From the NCBI GenBank assembly GCA_016180645.1, contig JACPAV010000034.1, forward strand, positions 1 to 57,061: a DNA stretch of 57,061 nucleotides, written 5' to 3'. A program made the translations under genes and the position numbers. Positions 42,232-50,629 of the stretch are shown here, piece after piece; the stretch's first letter is position 1, and each line of letters starts with the position of its first letter. The DNA comes from Nitrospirota bacterium (GTDB lineage Bacteria > JACPQY01). The notes under the pieces were generated by a model. It ran no database searches. It saw only the letters and a program-made list of their open reading frames with translations, and was not told the DNA's origin.

Positions 42232-43364
42232 GACAGCAGTTTCATGAACCGCCCGCCGATCACCGGCCAATCGAATTCCTTCTCGTATAGTGCGCGGCCC
42301 TCGCGGGCGAGCTTGCCGCGGAGATCGGAGTCCTTCAGCACGCGTTCGAGGGTGTCCGCCAGAGCCAGGGCATCGGGCGGGCCCGCAATCACGATGTTCT
42401 CGCCGTGAACAAACGGGGCCGGGAGGGCGTCGTCGTGGAAGGCCACCACGGGCAGGCCGTGTTCGAGGGCCGCCATGACCGTTCCACTCTTGGTCATGAG
42501 GCGGTGGTCCAGGTACGCGTACACGTCAAGGCACTGAAGTCGCTTGGACACTTCCTTCGGATCCAGGAAACCGGTTTGTCCGATGACGAGGCCCGAATCG
42601 GGCCGGGAAGCCTCGCGCGTCAACAGGGCCCAGTCGGCTGCGTGCAATCGTTGCGCATCGCCGATCAGGACGTAAGCCACGGACAGGCCGCGCTCTCGAA
42701 GCGTTTTCAGGGCGTCGATCAGAATCGGCGAGGCACAGAGGTTGCTGAAGGTTCCGACCAGGTACGTAGCGGAGACGGCCAGGCGGGTTCGAAGACTCTC
42801 GCGTTCGCCCTCGCCCATCGAGACCGGCGGGATATTTCCCCCGACGGGAATCACCTGAACCGTCCCGTTTCGCCCCAGCCATTCCCGCAGGATATCGCCG
42901 TACTGCGCGTGGGAGGCGACGCTCGAATCGGCTGCATGCGCCAGGATCCGGGCCTGGGTCTTCTGAAGGAAACTGATCGGACGATGTTTGAGCCGGGCCG
43001 GCTCGGCGTACAACTCGATGAAATTGACGATCAATCGGCCCCGCATCGCGTATTTCCAGATCAGCATCCAGCAAACGAGGTAGAAGCAGATGCCGTGGCG
43101 TCCGAACATGTACAAATTGAGGTTCAGAATCACCGTGTCGGGCCCGATCCGTCCAAGAAGCCGCAGGAAAGCCGCCGTCCCTCCCCAGTTCCAGCGAGTG
43201 AAAGGATGAAAAGCAAACGGCTCGCGCCGATGGTCGCCGCCCGCAGGCTGGGCAATCACGTCCACCGAGACATGGTCCGAGAGCGTCTTCGCCAGCCAGT
43301 ACGTGCAGTCGGCCAGGCCTCCGAGTTTCGGGGGGAAGTCGCGACCGATCACGGCTGCTTTCAT
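42228..43364 (-). CDS. GT4-like glycosyltransferase
   Basis: 378 residues from the ATG at 43364. A longer frame to 43589 overlaps the divergent methyltransferase gene. The N-terminus MKAAVIGRDFPPKLGGLADC has the Gly-Gly acceptor loop. The donor domain includes LVGTFSNLCASPILIDAL, VIGQTGFLDPKEVSKRL and KSGTVMAALEHGLPVVAFH. In the last, Lys and Glu take the positions normally held by the two glutamates of the GT4 signature, so the first glutamate is replaced. The enzyme probably still belongs to the GT-B clan but may use an unusual donor. It is divergent from the gene at 43462. Confidence 0.8.
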   Translation of the reverse strand: MKAAVIGRDFPPKLGGLADCTYWLAKTLSDHVSVDVIAQPAGGDHRREPFAFHPFTRWNWGGTAAFLRLLGRIGPDTVILNLNLYMFGRHGICFYLVCWMLIWKYAMRGRLIVNFIELYAEPARLKHRPISFLQKTQARILAHAADSSVASHAQYGDILREWLGRNGTVQVIPVGGNIPPVSMGEGERESLRTRLAVSATYLVGTFSNLCASPILIDALKTLRERGLSVAYVLIGDAQRLHAADWALLTREASRPDSGLVIGQTGFLDPKEVSKRLQCLDVYAYLDHRLMTKSGTVMAALEHGLPVVAFHDDALPAPFVHGENIVIAGPPDALALADTLERVLKDSDLRGKLAREGRALYEKEFDWPVIGGRFMKLLS

Positions 43365-43461
43365 GCCCGCGAAAATAGCCCATGTGGTTTTTCCTTGCAA
43401 AGCCGGTCCAGGCCCTACTTTGCATCGAAGAGTGCGGTGAGGTAAGTTTCCAAGCGCGTCG

Positions 43462-44511
43462 ATGAGCGATTCACTCAGATGTCCCGGTTGTGACGAGACC
43501 TCGACCTCTCGGAAAATCGGGAGGCATGCCTCGTACCGTCTGTTCCGATGCGGCGCCTGCGGGCTGGTGTTCTCCCAACCGATGGCCATCCCCGAAGGGT
43601 TTTACGACGAGTTCGAGCAGCCGTACGGTTGGAAATGGGAATTCGATGCCTTTCTCGCGCAGGAGAGCGCGAAGAATCGTACGCTGCTGGATGTGGGCTG
43701 CGGAGACGGGACCTTCTTGGAGATGGCGAAGAAATCGGGCTACCGCGTCCATGGAGTGGATTCCAGCCGGGCCGGGATCAAAGCCGCCCGCGAACGGGGA
43801 CTCCGCCACGTCCTCGCCGGCTCGTTGGATCATGCCCTCCGAGCTTTCGGCGGCAGGTTCGATGTGGTCACCTGCTTCCACACGTTGGAGCATGTCGAGA
43901 ATCCCTCGGCCTTCCTTCGCAAGGTGTGCGATTTTGTTCGCCGGGGCGGAACCCTTGCCATCGGTGTCCCGAATGCGCGCCGGTTCGTGGTCCGGCTTCG
44001 GAGGGAGGTGGGCGATTTTCCCCCGAATCATCTCACCCGCTGGACGGATGGGGCTCTGAAAACGTTTCTGGCGCGGCACAGGTTGAACGTCCGCGATGTC
44101 CTGCCGGAAACGATTCACATCACCGAAGCGAAAGACGCGGGATACGTGATCTGGCTTGCGGTCAACGCGCTCACGCAGACGGGGCTGATCCACCGGCAGA
44201 GGATGCGTGCTCGTTCGAGTTCATCCGGCGCGGGGAACGACGGTGGAATGCCGGGGCACGGCTCCGCCGCGGATACCGGCACGGCGCAGGCGTCGAAGAC
44301 CGCCGCCACCGGCGCGCGCGCGCCTCACCCGTCCCCGGGCGCCGTGATGCCCGTTCTCCTGAACGTGGCCCGAACCGCCGCGAGCCGGATCCGACCGATG
44401 ATGCATCATGCCGCTCGATCGGCCCTCGGTGGGCTCGTGCTGCGTGGGGGACGCGGTCGTACACTCCAAGGTCCGGGCCTCCTGGCTATCGCCGAAAAGC
44501 CCGGGCGATAG
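43462..44511 (+). CDS. Class I SAM methyltransferase with N-terminal zinc ribbon
   Basis: 349 residues. The N-terminal ribbon CPGC ... CGACGLVF is followed by the methyltransferase domain with LLDVGCGDGTFLEMA near residue 75, VHGVDSS, and VVTCFHTLEHVENP. It has the same architecture as the methyltransferase at 7187-8188. A central-to-C-terminal stretch (about 253-290) is a low-complexity Ser/Gly/Ala region and may be a linker to a C-terminal tail. It diverges from the GT4-like gene, and 97 bases of shared upstream DNA hold both promoters. The stop is 4 bases before the next start. Confidence 0.83.
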   Translation: MSDSLRCPGCDETSTSRKIGRHASYRLFRCGACGLVFSQPMAIPEGFYDEFEQPYGWKWEFDAFLAQESAKNRTLLDVGCGDGTFLEMAKKSGYRVHGVDSSRAGIKAARERGLRHVLAGSLDHALRAFGGRFDVVTCFHTLEHVENPSAFLRKVCDFVRRGGTLAIGVPNARRFVVRLRREVGDFPPNHLTRWTDGALKTFLARHRLNVRDVLPETIHITEAKDAGYVIWLAVNALTQTGLIHRQRMRARSSSSGAGNDGGMPGHGSAADTGTAQASKTAATGARAPHPSPGAVMPVLLNVARTAASRIRPMMHHAARSALGGLVLRGGRGRTLQGPGLLAIAEKPGR

Positions 44512-44515
44512 GGCG

Positions 44516-45703
44516 GTGAGAGTCCTTCACGTCATCGCCTCGCTCTCACCGGTCTACGGAGGGCCGAGCGTGGCCGTGGTGGAAATGTGCCGCGCGCTGA
44601 GGGAGGCGGGCGTGGACGCGGAAATTGCGGCGACGAATGCCGATGGCCATCGCAACTCGACTTTGGAGGAAGCGCGCAAAAGGGCCGGAGAAGGAATTCC
44701 GGCGCAGATCTTCCGCCGACTCCCTCCCTATGCTTACATGACGAGCCCCTCCATGGCCGTCTGGCTCGCGCTGCACACACGCGAATACGACATCGTCCAC
44801 GTCCACGCCCTGTTTTCTCATCCGACGACGCTGGGCTGTCTCTGGTCACGGGTCCACGGCGTGCCCTACATCATCCGGCCGCTCGGGCTGCTGGACCCGT
44901 GGTGTCTGAATCAGAACCGGATGAGGAAGCAGGCGTACTGGGCGCTGGCCGATCGCGTGAATCTCCGCCATGCCGCGGCCCTCCACTTCACATCCGACGC
45001 GGAGGCGAAGGAGGCGCAGTGGGTGCCCCCCTCCGTACGCCACGCCGTGATCCCGCTGGGAGCGCCGGCGCGGAAAACGCTCCGCCTTCCTACACGCGAA
45101 GCATTCTTGAAAAAACATTCCATCCCGCCGGGCCACTCGATCCTCCTTTTTCTTTCCCGCATCAACCCCAAGAAAGGGCTGGACCTGCTCGCCCCGGCGC
45201 TGGGCGATCTCAAGAAGAGGGGCGACCGGTTCGTGCTGCTCGTCGCCGGCCCGGACGAAGACGGCTATCGGGCGCGGGTCGAGGAGATGTTTGCCAGGGC
45301 GGGCGTGGCCGGAGAGGTCCGCTTCCTGGGACTCGTGGCGGGCGAGGACAAGGAGTCACTTCTCCTGCATTCCGATCTGTTCGTGCTGCCTTCCTATCAG
45401 GAGAATTTCGCCATTTCGGCCGTCGAGGCGATGCAGCGGGGGCTTCCCGTCGTGATCTCCGACCGGGTGGGCATCCACTCGTACGTCACCCAATGGAAGG
45501 CCGGCGCGGTTGTGCGATGTTCGAGCGAGGAACTCGCTGCAACGCTCCACCGCCTTCTTGCCGATCGGGATGGCCTCAAGAAAATGGGCCGGAACGGAAT
45601 TCACCTTGTCGAGGCTGAATTTTCATGGCACGATGCCACCCGGCGTTTGGAGAGGCTTTACCGCGAAATTCGGAATCCAACTCGAAAAGCCTGCGTCCGG
45701 TGA
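44516..45703 (+). CDS. GT4 family glycosyltransferase
   Basis: 395 residues from a GTG 4 bases after the previous stop. An in-frame ATG at 44408 lies within the preceding gene. The N-terminal domain starts VRVLHVIASLSPVYGGPSVA with a GGPS loop. The donor domain contains LLFLSRINPKKGLDLLAPAL and the E-x7-E signature ENFAISAVEAMQRGLPVVIS. It is typical of the WcaI/WbdB-like transferases of O-antigen clusters. It appears co-transcribed with the zinc-ribbon methyltransferase. Confidence 0.88.
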   Translation: MRVLHVIASLSPVYGGPSVAVVEMCRALREAGVDAEIAATNADGHRNSTLEEARKRAGEGIPAQIFRRLPPYAYMTSPSMAVWLALHTREYDIVHVHALFSHPTTLGCLWSRVHGVPYIIRPLGLLDPWCLNQNRMRKQAYWALADRVNLRHAAALHFTSDAEAKEAQWVPPSVRHAVIPLGAPARKTLRLPTREAFLKKHSIPPGHSILLFLSRINPKKGLDLLAPALGDLKKRGDRFVLLVAGPDEDGYRARVEEMFARAGVAGEVRFLGLVAGEDKESLLLHSDLFVLPSYQENFAISAVEAMQRGLPVVISDRVGIHSYVTQWKAGAVVRCSSEELAATLHRLLADRDGLKKMGRNGIHLVEAEFSWHDATRRLERLYREIRNPTRKACVR

Positions 45704-45721
45704 GTCTCCGAACACACACTA

Positions 45722-45826
45722 AGTACGTCTAACAGAATGCGTAGGGGAGGGTCTTCAGACCCTCCCGACAAGAGGGAGCATCTGAAGATGCTCCCCTACG
45801 AATCGGCATTCTGCTAGAGGCTCTAA
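45722..45826. repeat. MITE-like module 3, inverted orientation (TCTAACAGAATGC ends, two GTAG hairpins)
   Basis: A full module with both hairpins intact: GTAGGGGAGGGTC-TTCA-GACCCTCCC, then GGGAGCATC-TGAA-GATGCTCCCCTAC, right end GCATTCTGCTAGA. Compared with modules 1 and 2 it is reversed. It lies 18 bases after the GT4 stop and 18 bases before the start of the epimerase gene, so it fills the space between two rightward genes. Confidence 0.86.
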
Positions 45827-45844
45827 GCTGAAAGGGAGCAGCGC

Positions 45845-46993
45845 ATGACCTCGGGAATTAAGCGAGTCCTCGTCACGGGAGGCGCCGGTTTTATCGGCTC
45901 CTACATCGTGGACGAGCTTTTGGCGCGGAAATTCAAAGTCCGCATCCTCGATGCGCTCGATCCCCAGGTCCACGGCAAGACGCGGAAGGTTCCCGACTGG
46001 ACCAGGCAACAGCTCAAATCCGGCCGCGCGGAATTCCTCCGTGGCGACGTGAACAACCCGCGCACGGTGGAGTCCGCTTTGAAGGGCGTGGATGTGATTT
46101 TCCACGAGGCTGCCGTCGTCGGCGTCGGCCAAAGCATGTATCAAATCGAATACTACAGCCGGCACAATATGCAGGGCACGTCCGTCCTGCTGGATGTTTT
46201 GGCGAACAAGAAGCACAAGGTGCGGAAGCTGCTCGTGGCCTCCTCCATGTCGATCTATGGCGAAGGAGCTTATCGCTGCGGGACATGCGGCGAGGTACAT
46301 CCCGAGCTCCGGTCGAACGAACAACTCGCGCGGCGCGAGTGGGAGATGGCCTGCACAAAATGCGGGAAGCAGGCGGAAGCGGTACCGACGCCCGAATCGA
46401 AGCCCTGCTTCTCCACCTCCGTCTACGCCATATCGAAAAAAGTTCAGGAGGAAATGTGTCTGTGCGTGGGGCGCGCGTATGGAATCCCCACCGTGGCGCT
46501 CCGGTACTTCAACGCCATCGGGCCCCGGCAGGCCCTCTCGAATCCCTACACCGGAGTCGCCGCCATCTTTTCGTCGCGACTGCTTAATAATCATCGGCCA
46601 CTCGTGTACGAGGACGGCCTCCAGAGCCGCGATTTTGTGAGCGTCAAAGACATCGCGCGGGCGAATCTCATGGCCATGGAGAGCGACGAAGCGAACTTCG
46701 AGGCGATTAACATCGGCACCGGCCGGCCCACCTCCGTTGCGGAAGTGGCCCGCCTGCTGGCCCACGCCTTGGGCAAACCGATCGAGCCGGAGGTGCTGAA
46801 CTCTTTCCGGCAGGGCGATATCCGCCACTGCTATGCCGATATCGGCAAGGCGCGGACCCTCTTGGGGTATGAACCCTCGGTAAGGGTTGAAGAGTGGATC
46901 CCGCGCCTCATCGAGTGGGTTCGGACCCAGCAACCGAAGGATCGCGTGGAACAGGCCAAAAAGGAGTTGGAGAAACGGGGCCTGACCAGCTAG
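45845..46993 (+). CDS. NAD-dependent epimerase with internal zinc ribbon, dTDP-L-rhamnose 4-epimerase-like
   Basis: 382 residues. Rossmann motif GGAGFIG is at 12-18. SSMSIYGEG at 133-141 is followed by an insertion with four cysteines, CGTC (145/148) and CTKC (170/173), then the catalytic pair in SVYAISKK (Y194, K198). This four-cysteine insertion between the serine and tyrosine of the active site is characteristic of the WbiB/dTDP-L-rhamnose 4-epimerase group, which makes dTDP-6-deoxy-L-talose. No rml genes are in the window, so dTDP-rhamnose would be supplied from elsewhere. It is a candidate, not a demonstrated, enzyme of that type. It is followed 19 bases later by a methyltransferase gene. 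Confidence 0.82.
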   Translation: MTSGIKRVLVTGGAGFIGSYIVDELLARKFKVRILDALDPQVHGKTRKVPDWTRQQLKSGRAEFLRGDVNNPRTVESALKGVDVIFHEAAVVGVGQSMYQIEYYSRHNMQGTSVLLDVLANKKHKVRKLLVASSMSIYGEGAYRCGTCGEVHPELRSNEQLARREWEMACTKCGKQAEAVPTPESKPCFSTSVYAISKKVQEEMCLCVGRAYGIPTVALRYFNAIGPRQALSNPYTGVAAIFSSRLLNNHRPLVYEDGLQSRDFVSVKDIARANLMAMESDEANFEAINIGTGRPTSVAEVARLLAHALGKPIEPEVLNSFRQGDIRHCYADIGKARTLLGYEPSVRVEEWIPRLIEWVRTQQPKDRVEQAKKELEKRGLTS

Positions 46994-47012
46994 GAAGGCG
47001 CGGTACTCGCCC

Positions 47013-47552
47013 GTGCAACCCGACTTAGGAAGAGGAAGGACCTCCAGGGCGAGTGCGCTCGTCGAACTCGGCCCTGGCAGGAACAAAGCGTTTCCCGCGG
47101 CCTTCGGGGTCGACCGAAAGGCGCTCCCCGGTATTCACGTGGTCGCCGATTTCCGCGGCGGACTCCCGTTCCGGTCCGACACCATCGAACGGATCATCGC
47201 CTTCAGCGTTGTGGAGCACGTGCCGGACGCACCGCGGCTCATCGGCGAATGCCACCGTGTTCTCAATCGCGGGGGTGAGCTCTGGATCAAGGCTCCTTCC
47301 CCCGATTCGCCCAACGCGTGGGACGATCCAACCCACGTCCGCCCGTTCACCCGCGGGTCGTTCCTATATTTTGTCGAAGGCCACGAAAAAAACTACTACT
47401 TCGATTTCTCTTTCAGCGGCTTCCGGGACGAAATGGATCCCATCGCGCGGCAGTCGTTCTGGAAATGGCGGTGGCTCAGCCGGTGCGTTGCGACCCTGCG
47501 CATTCCGATCCTTCGCCGCGCGTACCAGCCGATCTTCGTCCTGATCAAGTAG
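47013..47552 (+). CDS. Small class I SAM methyltransferase-like protein
   Basis: 179 residues from a GTG. Only the second half of a methyltransferase is typical: PFRSDTIERIIAFSVVEHVPDAP (motif II/III), then VLNRGGELWIKAPSPDSPNA and THVRPFT. The N-terminal SAM loop is reduced to LVELGPGRNKAFP. The THVRPFT and HEKNYYFDF stretches recall methyltransferases of fucosyl or 6-deoxy sugar pathways. It is the last gene of the polysaccharide part. The reduced glycine motif makes activity uncertain, but the frame is intact. Confidence 0.72.
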   Translation: MQPDLGRGRTSRASALVELGPGRNKAFPAAFGVDRKALPGIHVVADFRGGLPFRSDTIERIIAFSVVEHVPDAPRLIGECHRVLNRGGELWIKAPSPDSPNAWDDPTHVRPFTRGSFLYFVEGHEKNYYFDFSFSGFRDEMDPIARQSFWKWRWLSRCVATLRIPILRRAYQPIFVLIK

Positions 47553-48229
47553 ATTCCAGGCAAGCGATCAGCCATCAGCCGTCGGCTTTCAGCCTCTGGA
47601 CATAGATAGGCGCAGGACGCAAGACGCAGGCAGGAGCGATCCGTCCCGCGCAGGTGTCTTGCATCACGACCCGTCTCCCGCGTCTTGCGGCTCCTCTTGA
47701 TCCAAGGCTGACCGCTGAGAGCTGACCGCTGAACGCTTACAAGATGCTAGAAACGCTTGACATGCCATTTAGCTTTTCATTTCGGGGGTTGCTTGACATG
47801 CCGGCCCGGGTTTTGTAGCGTCGGCGGGCGAAGAAGGGGGAGCAGAGCGCCACTTTCTTCACCGAATCGCCCAGAGCGTGGGCTATGAGTCGTCGGGGGA
47901 GACAAGAGAGGATACGGGAATCCTTAGAGTCCATAAAGCCAGGTTGACCGCCAGTGCGGTCGTCATGCCGCCATCACTCCATTCTCCGAGTTCCGGAATC
48001 TCCCTGCCGGCAGGCCCAAGTGAAAGGGCCGTGTTGCTGAAGCGAGCCTTAGCACCTCCTTCGACGCCAAGACCGTATCGTGGTTCCACTCGTCGTCCCG
48101 ATGCCAGGACTTCATCATTCCACTCATCGTCCCCGCATGGGGGCCGAAGCGTAGCAGAGGGGGCGAGACAGGGCCCCGGCCTGCCGGCGCTGCTGCTCAT
48201 TGACCTCATGTCTCTGAAAGGAGCCTGAC
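47553..48229. other. 677-bp non-coding region with nested inverted repeats and tandem TTGACA boxes
   Basis: No credible gene is seen, although open frames exist on both strands with repeat-like composition. From about 47570 to 47735 there are imperfect inverted arms (CAGCCATCAGCC... with ...GGCTGACCGCTGA; GCAAGACGC with GCGTCTTGC). A repeated TTGACATGCC follows (see the promoter entry). The right half contains CCGAAGCGTAGCAGAGG, related to CCGAAGCGCAGCGGAGG in the right-end repeat region (about 55378-55394). Confidence 0.6.
47757..47821 (+). promoter_or_regulatory. Tandem CTTGACATGCC boxes, candidate promoter(s)
   Basis: CTTGACATGCC occurs twice, with TTGACA at 47757-47762 and 47793-47798, 36 bases apart. 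The second is followed after 17 bases by TAGCGT (47816-47821) as a weak -10. Two identical -35-like boxes so close together suggest either two sigma-70-type promoters or a repeated activator site. The first convincing downstream start is 400 bases away (48230), so an unseen short transcript or a long leader is implied. Confidence 0.4.
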
Positions 48230-49768
48230 ATAAAACGATTTTCGATCTCACACGGATCTCCACGCAGCTTGGGTTGGCTTGTCGTGTGCCTCTTTTCGTT
48301 GGCCGTCAGCCCGTGTGAGGAACAGGACAAAACGAAAGGCCCTACGCGGATCGGCCCCGAGGGCGGCGTGGAAAAAGGGCCGAACGGCTCGGAGGTGATC
48401 ATTCCGGCGGGATCGGTGGGCACGGATTACTCGGAGTGGCAAAAGTGCAAGCCCGAAGAATGCGGGGTGCCGACCGACGTTGAGATTACCAAGGAATCCG
48501 TCCCGAAAGATTTGGTCCCGCCGGAGGGGGCGGAGGTATTCAGCGACGTGTACATTGTGCGGGCGTCAAGACACGTCTTCGCGCCGAACCCCGTTTCCAA
48601 ATACATGTTCATCATTAAGATCCCGCTGAAGGACAGGGTGGCGCCAGGGGAGGAGGTGTGCTCGACGGATTTGGCGGAGTTGTGGTGGTGCACCGATTTT
48701 GAGGGGGAAGACTTGGATCCCTCGGGCCGGTTTGTGCTTGCGCGTTCGGCCGAACTCTACGGTCCCGACAGCCCGGCCGTCATCCGACTTCCGGGTACGC
48801 CTACGGAACTCAAACTCGTTGTATTCCGAAAGACCCCGGAGAAGCTTCCTCAGGTGGCGCCCCAGCGAGCCTCCGTGAGCGGCAGGTATTTCGAGGCATT
48901 TGCCCCCAAGGGGATTGCGCCTCAACAGGTTCAGGCCGTCTTGACTTCTCTCGACGCGTCGATCGAGACGTACCGACGCTTGGGTTTCCGAGAACCGAAG
49001 CTCGATGCCTTCTCGGGATCACAGGCTTTCCGGTTGCGGATACTGCGGAACACCACCCCGCCCTGCACGGATCCCAACCTCTTGGGTCAATACGAACCGC
49101 AACAAGTGGAACAGAATGGGGTTCGTGCCCCGAGCGGTTGGCGGCCCCACCTCATCATCTGCCAACGCAGCCTGTCGGAACCGGCCGTGCTCCAGACCAC
49201 CGCCGCGCACGAGCTTTTTCATGCGATCCAGTTTTCCTATTTCAACTGGCCGCGGTTCCGAGACGCCTGGGAGGAAGGGAAACCCCTTCTGTGGTTCACC
49301 GAGGGTTCCGCCGAGGCCCTCGCTGGAACCGTGGCTGCGGGCGGCACGCCGCAAGCCACGAGCGATTACGATCCACTCTCGCTCAAAGACTCCGTCTTGG
49401 CGGACCGTGTCTGTGAAAACCGGGGAGGCACGCTTTGCTACCAGGCGCAGGATTTCTTCGTCTTCCTCGCCCTGAGCCGGACCGACTCGATCTGGGGCTT
49501 CCTCAAGCAAGCGCTCCAGGCATTTGCCGTAGGCACAGACGCCGTTTCCGCCCTGGAAGCCGCACTCGCGCCGGGATCGATTCAGAAGAGCTACCTCGCG
49601 TTTGCCGAGGAACGCGCCTACCGGCATGCGCAAAAAATTCACGCCGCGGAAATTCCACTCAAACAAGCCGCGCCGCGGCCCCGACCGAGGAAAATCACGG
49701 AAACTTTTCTGCGTGGCGGGAGCAGCGCGATTATTTCGCGCCAGTCTTGTCTTCGCCTTACCGACTGA
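48230..49768 (+). CDS. Secreted zincin-like (HExxH) metallopeptidase-type protein, possible AUA start
   Basis: About 512 residues if started at the ATA at 48230, where a strong GAAAGGAG site lies 8 bases upstream. The N-terminus then reads KRFSISHGSPRSLGWLVVCL, a proper basic-plus-hydrophobic signal peptide. The first ordinary start, TTG at 48269, loses the basic part and ribosome site. After cleavage near SLAVSPC the protein has GPNGSEVIIPAGSVG (a ZU5-like VPAG pattern), then HELFHAIQF with H327, E328 and H331, and TEGSAEA about 27 residues later (E358/E362), the arrangement of gluzincins. The zinc site is thus plausible, but the family is not one I can name. It begins a set of three envelope-protein genes. 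Confidence 0.72.
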   Translation: MKRFSISHGSPRSLGWLVVCLFSLAVSPCEEQDKTKGPTRIGPEGGVEKGPNGSEVIIPAGSVGTDYSEWQKCKPEECGVPTDVEITKESVPKDLVPPEGAEVFSDVYIVRASRHVFAPNPVSKYMFIIKIPLKDRVAPGEEVCSTDLAELWWCTDFEGEDLDPSGRFVLARSAELYGPDSPAVIRLPGTPTELKLVVFRKTPEKLPQVAPQRASVSGRYFEAFAPKGIAPQQVQAVLTSLDASIETYRRLGFREPKLDAFSGSQAFRLRILRNTTPPCTDPNLLGQYEPQQVEQNGVRAPSGWRPHLIICQRSLSEPAVLQTTAAHELFHAIQFSYFNWPRFRDAWEEGKPLLWFTEGSAEALAGTVAAGGTPQATSDYDPLSLKDSVLADRVCENRGGTLCYQAQDFFVFLALSRTDSIWGFLKQALQAFAVGTDAVSALEAALAPGSIQKSYLAFAEERAYRHAQKIHAAEIPLKQAAPRPRPRKITETFLRGGSSAIISRQSCLRLTD

Positions 49769-49810
49769 AGGGGGAGAACGGATGGTACAAGGATATGAAA
49801 GGAGTTCTGA

Positions 49811-50536
49811 ATGAGAAACAAGATGGGAACGAGAAAACGCATCGCATGGGCATTCCTGCCCGCCGCCTTTGCGCCGGTGTTCATTGGGGGATGCGCCTCC
49901 ATGTCCGCACTCCAGACGGCCCGCACGTTGCCCCAAGGTCAGGTTGTGGTCGTTGGGGCCGCAGGGGTGACGGGGGTCCATGTCGAATCAAGTGACCCCG
50001 GTGCAGGGGACGAGGATTTTGTCCTACCGGTGGTTGAGTCCATGGCCCGCCTGGGTGTCTGGCCAGGCCTGGATGTCGGACTCAAGTACTTTGTAGGAGG
50101 CATCCTCGCGGACGCGAAATATCAATTCCATGGACGAGAGCCCGCATCGGACACGGGATTGGCTGCGGGTTTCGGTGTGGACTACTCGGGGCGGGACGTG
50201 AACTGGTGGGATCTCTATTTCCCGATCTATGCCAGCTACGATCCATCCGAGTGGTTCAGCGTGTATGGCTCGCCTCGATATGTCCTGCGCCTAGCCGACA
50301 CCCTGGGAAACCACCATCTCCTCGGGGCCGTAGGGGGGATTGCGATGGGCAAAGAGAAGCGAGTGTTTATTGAGGCCGGATACATGCTGGACACGGGGCT
50401 CGGCCTCGTAAAAGGACCTAGCTTCCAGGGAACCGTTGGACTGACGCTCGATTCAAAGCGGCTTTTCTCGCGCCGCGAATCCCCCCCAGACTCCCCGTCT
50501 TCAGCCGACGGACCGGCCGTGCCGGCTCCGAATTGA
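49811..50536 (+). CDS. Putative outer-membrane lipoprotein
   Basis: 241 residues. A basic start MRNKMGTRKRIAWAF leads into a hydrophobic segment ending in the lipobox-like FIGGC (Cys28), so the mature protein would be acylated. The rest is Gly- and aromatic-rich with alternating residues (LGVWPGLDVGLKYFVGG, GFGVDYSGRDVNWWDL, GGIAMGKEKRVFIEAGYML), suggesting a beta-barrel or beta-sheet protein of the outer membrane. AAAGGAG lies 7 bases before the ATG. I do not recognise a family. It sits between the zincin-like and TRL-like genes. Confidence 0.72.
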   Translation: MRNKMGTRKRIAWAFLPAAFAPVFIGGCASMSALQTARTLPQGQVVVVGAAGVTGVHVESSDPGAGDEDFVLPVVESMARLGVWPGLDVGLKYFVGGILADAKYQFHGREPASDTGLAAGFGVDYSGRDVNWWDLYFPIYASYDPSEWFSVYGSPRYVLRLADTLGNHHLLGAVGGIAMGKEKRVFIEAGYMLDTGLGLVKGPSFQGTVGLTLDSKRLFSRRESPPDSPSSADGPAVPAPN

Positions 50537-50629
50537 AAAGGCGAACCCATGAATGACCCAGTCACACTGTCGCGCATCTCGGCGAGTGAGAATACCTTGA
50601 ACGAATCACCCCAAAACAAAGGAGGACGA

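Noticed and set aside
45755-47086. 443-codon minus-strand frame
   Set aside because: Antisense to the rhamnose-epimerase-like gene and starting in a repeat. No protein features.
47878-48263. Overlapping frames on both strands in the gap before the secreted protein gene
   Set aside because: Low-complexity, Ser/Pro/Arg-rich translations with no ribosome site. The region shares repeat motifs with the right-end non-coding DNA.
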